Source: Candidatus Desulfosporosinus nitrosoreducens (GTDB lineage Bacteria > Bacillota > Desulfitobacteriia > Desulfitobacteriales > Desulfitobacteriaceae). Taken from it: a stretch of DNA of 64,000 bases. The notes below the pieces were generated by a model. That model made no database searches, was not told the DNA's origin, and worked only from the letters and a program-made list of their open reading frames with translations. The translations under genes and the position numbers were made by a program. The stretch spans positions 257,016 through 321,015 of the forward strand of contig NZ_JAVHUW010000082.1 of assembly GCF_030954495.1 (NCBI RefSeq), given 5' to 3'. Below, piece by piece: positions 63,901 through 64,000 of the stretch (position 1 is its first letter; each line of letters opens with the position of its first letter).

Positions 63901-64000
63901 ATGAGAGAAAAAAGTAAGAACGTTAAAAACAAAACGTGTTTATGAGATTCTGGCGGAACTTTACGATCATCCCCTGACAATTGTTGAGGCTCCTATGGGA
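63901..64000 (+). pseudogene. Start of a MalT/LuxR-type regulator with apparent frameshift (partial)
   Basis: From about 63917 the frame reads KRVYEILAELYDHPLTIVEA then PMG at the right edge, the usual lead-in to the ATP-binding loop of MalT-type LuxR regulators. This frame has no start codon. ATG 63901, after GGAG and GAGGG, opens a different frame that stops after 14 codons. Removing one A from the A6 run at 63908-63913 joins them into a normal N-terminus. Either the gene is broken, is phase-variable, or the sequence has a homopolymer error. The gene continues beyond the window. Confidence 0.6.

Overview
The window looks like a chromosome segment from an anaerobic, spore-former-type Firmicute, most like Peptococcaceae such as Desulfosporosinus or Desulfitobacterium. 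This is inferred from strong AGGAGG or GGGGGG ribosome sites, frequent TTG and GTG starts, moderate base composition, and two large sensor proteins built on a [FeFe]-hydrogenase-like iron-sulfur core. Nearly all genes lie on the minus strand. No rRNA, tRNA, insertion sequence or CRISPR array was seen.

Layout from left to right. Positions 1-8.9 kb are ordinary accessory genes: a partial membrane protein, a small coiled-coil protein, two MFS exporters, a MerR/zinc-ribbon/methyltransferase fusion, a HAD phosphatase, an HTH-like protein, and a MarR regulator with an iron-sulfur flavoprotein that share one operator motif. Positions 9-15.4 kb hold a sensory cluster: a hydrogenase-like/MCP fusion, a GAF/HD-GYP phosphodiesterase, a hydrogenase-like hybrid histidine kinase and a stand-alone receiver.

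Positions 16-60.4 kb form one long leftward gene train. Its first part (60.4 to 36 kb) is a contractile injection system of the extracellular (eCIS, Afp/PVC-like) class: AAA ATPase, sheath, tube, a tail-assembly-like protein with a probable programmed -1 frameshift into a DUF6760-like domain, a second tube-like protein, a 1611-residue repeat protein, a LysM tube adaptor, spike (two genes), gp25, two baseplate J proteins, a tail protein I homologue and a conserved eCIS-type protein with an Ig-like end. The second part (36 to 16 kb) continues in the same direction with short gaps and holds a tail-terminator homologue (DUF4255), a PAAR-like tip (DUF4280) and an unusual set of envelope and signalling proteins: two pseudokinase domains (one in a 2008-residue ATPase/GAF/histidine kinase/receiver/Hpt protein), a degenerate cyclase with HAMP, a MORN-repeat membrane protein, a short TolC-like secreted protein, a sensor fused to an MFS transporter, its stand-alone sensor paralogue, a substrate-binding lipoprotein and a GNAT protein. 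A terminator at 15.8 kb ends the train.

The promoter in front of the train (about 60.51-60.57 kb) carries four direct TGTTACA-like heptamers spaced 10-12 bp, the pattern bound by PhoB/PhoP-type regulators. The next gene upstream is an OmpR/PhoB-family response regulator. Further right is a DUF4157 protein, the typical eCIS effector type, with an unrecognised C-terminal domain. Divergent from it at the right edge is the start of a MalT/LuxR-type regulator that appears frameshifted in an A6 run. A 67-bp palindromic repeat occurs once inside the train and once between the effector and the MalT-like gene.

Working model (inference): envelope and redox sensors feed a response regulator that switches on a cell-associated or released contractile injector whose assembly ratios are set by a ribosomal frameshift and an intra-operon hairpin, and which delivers the DUF4157 effector.
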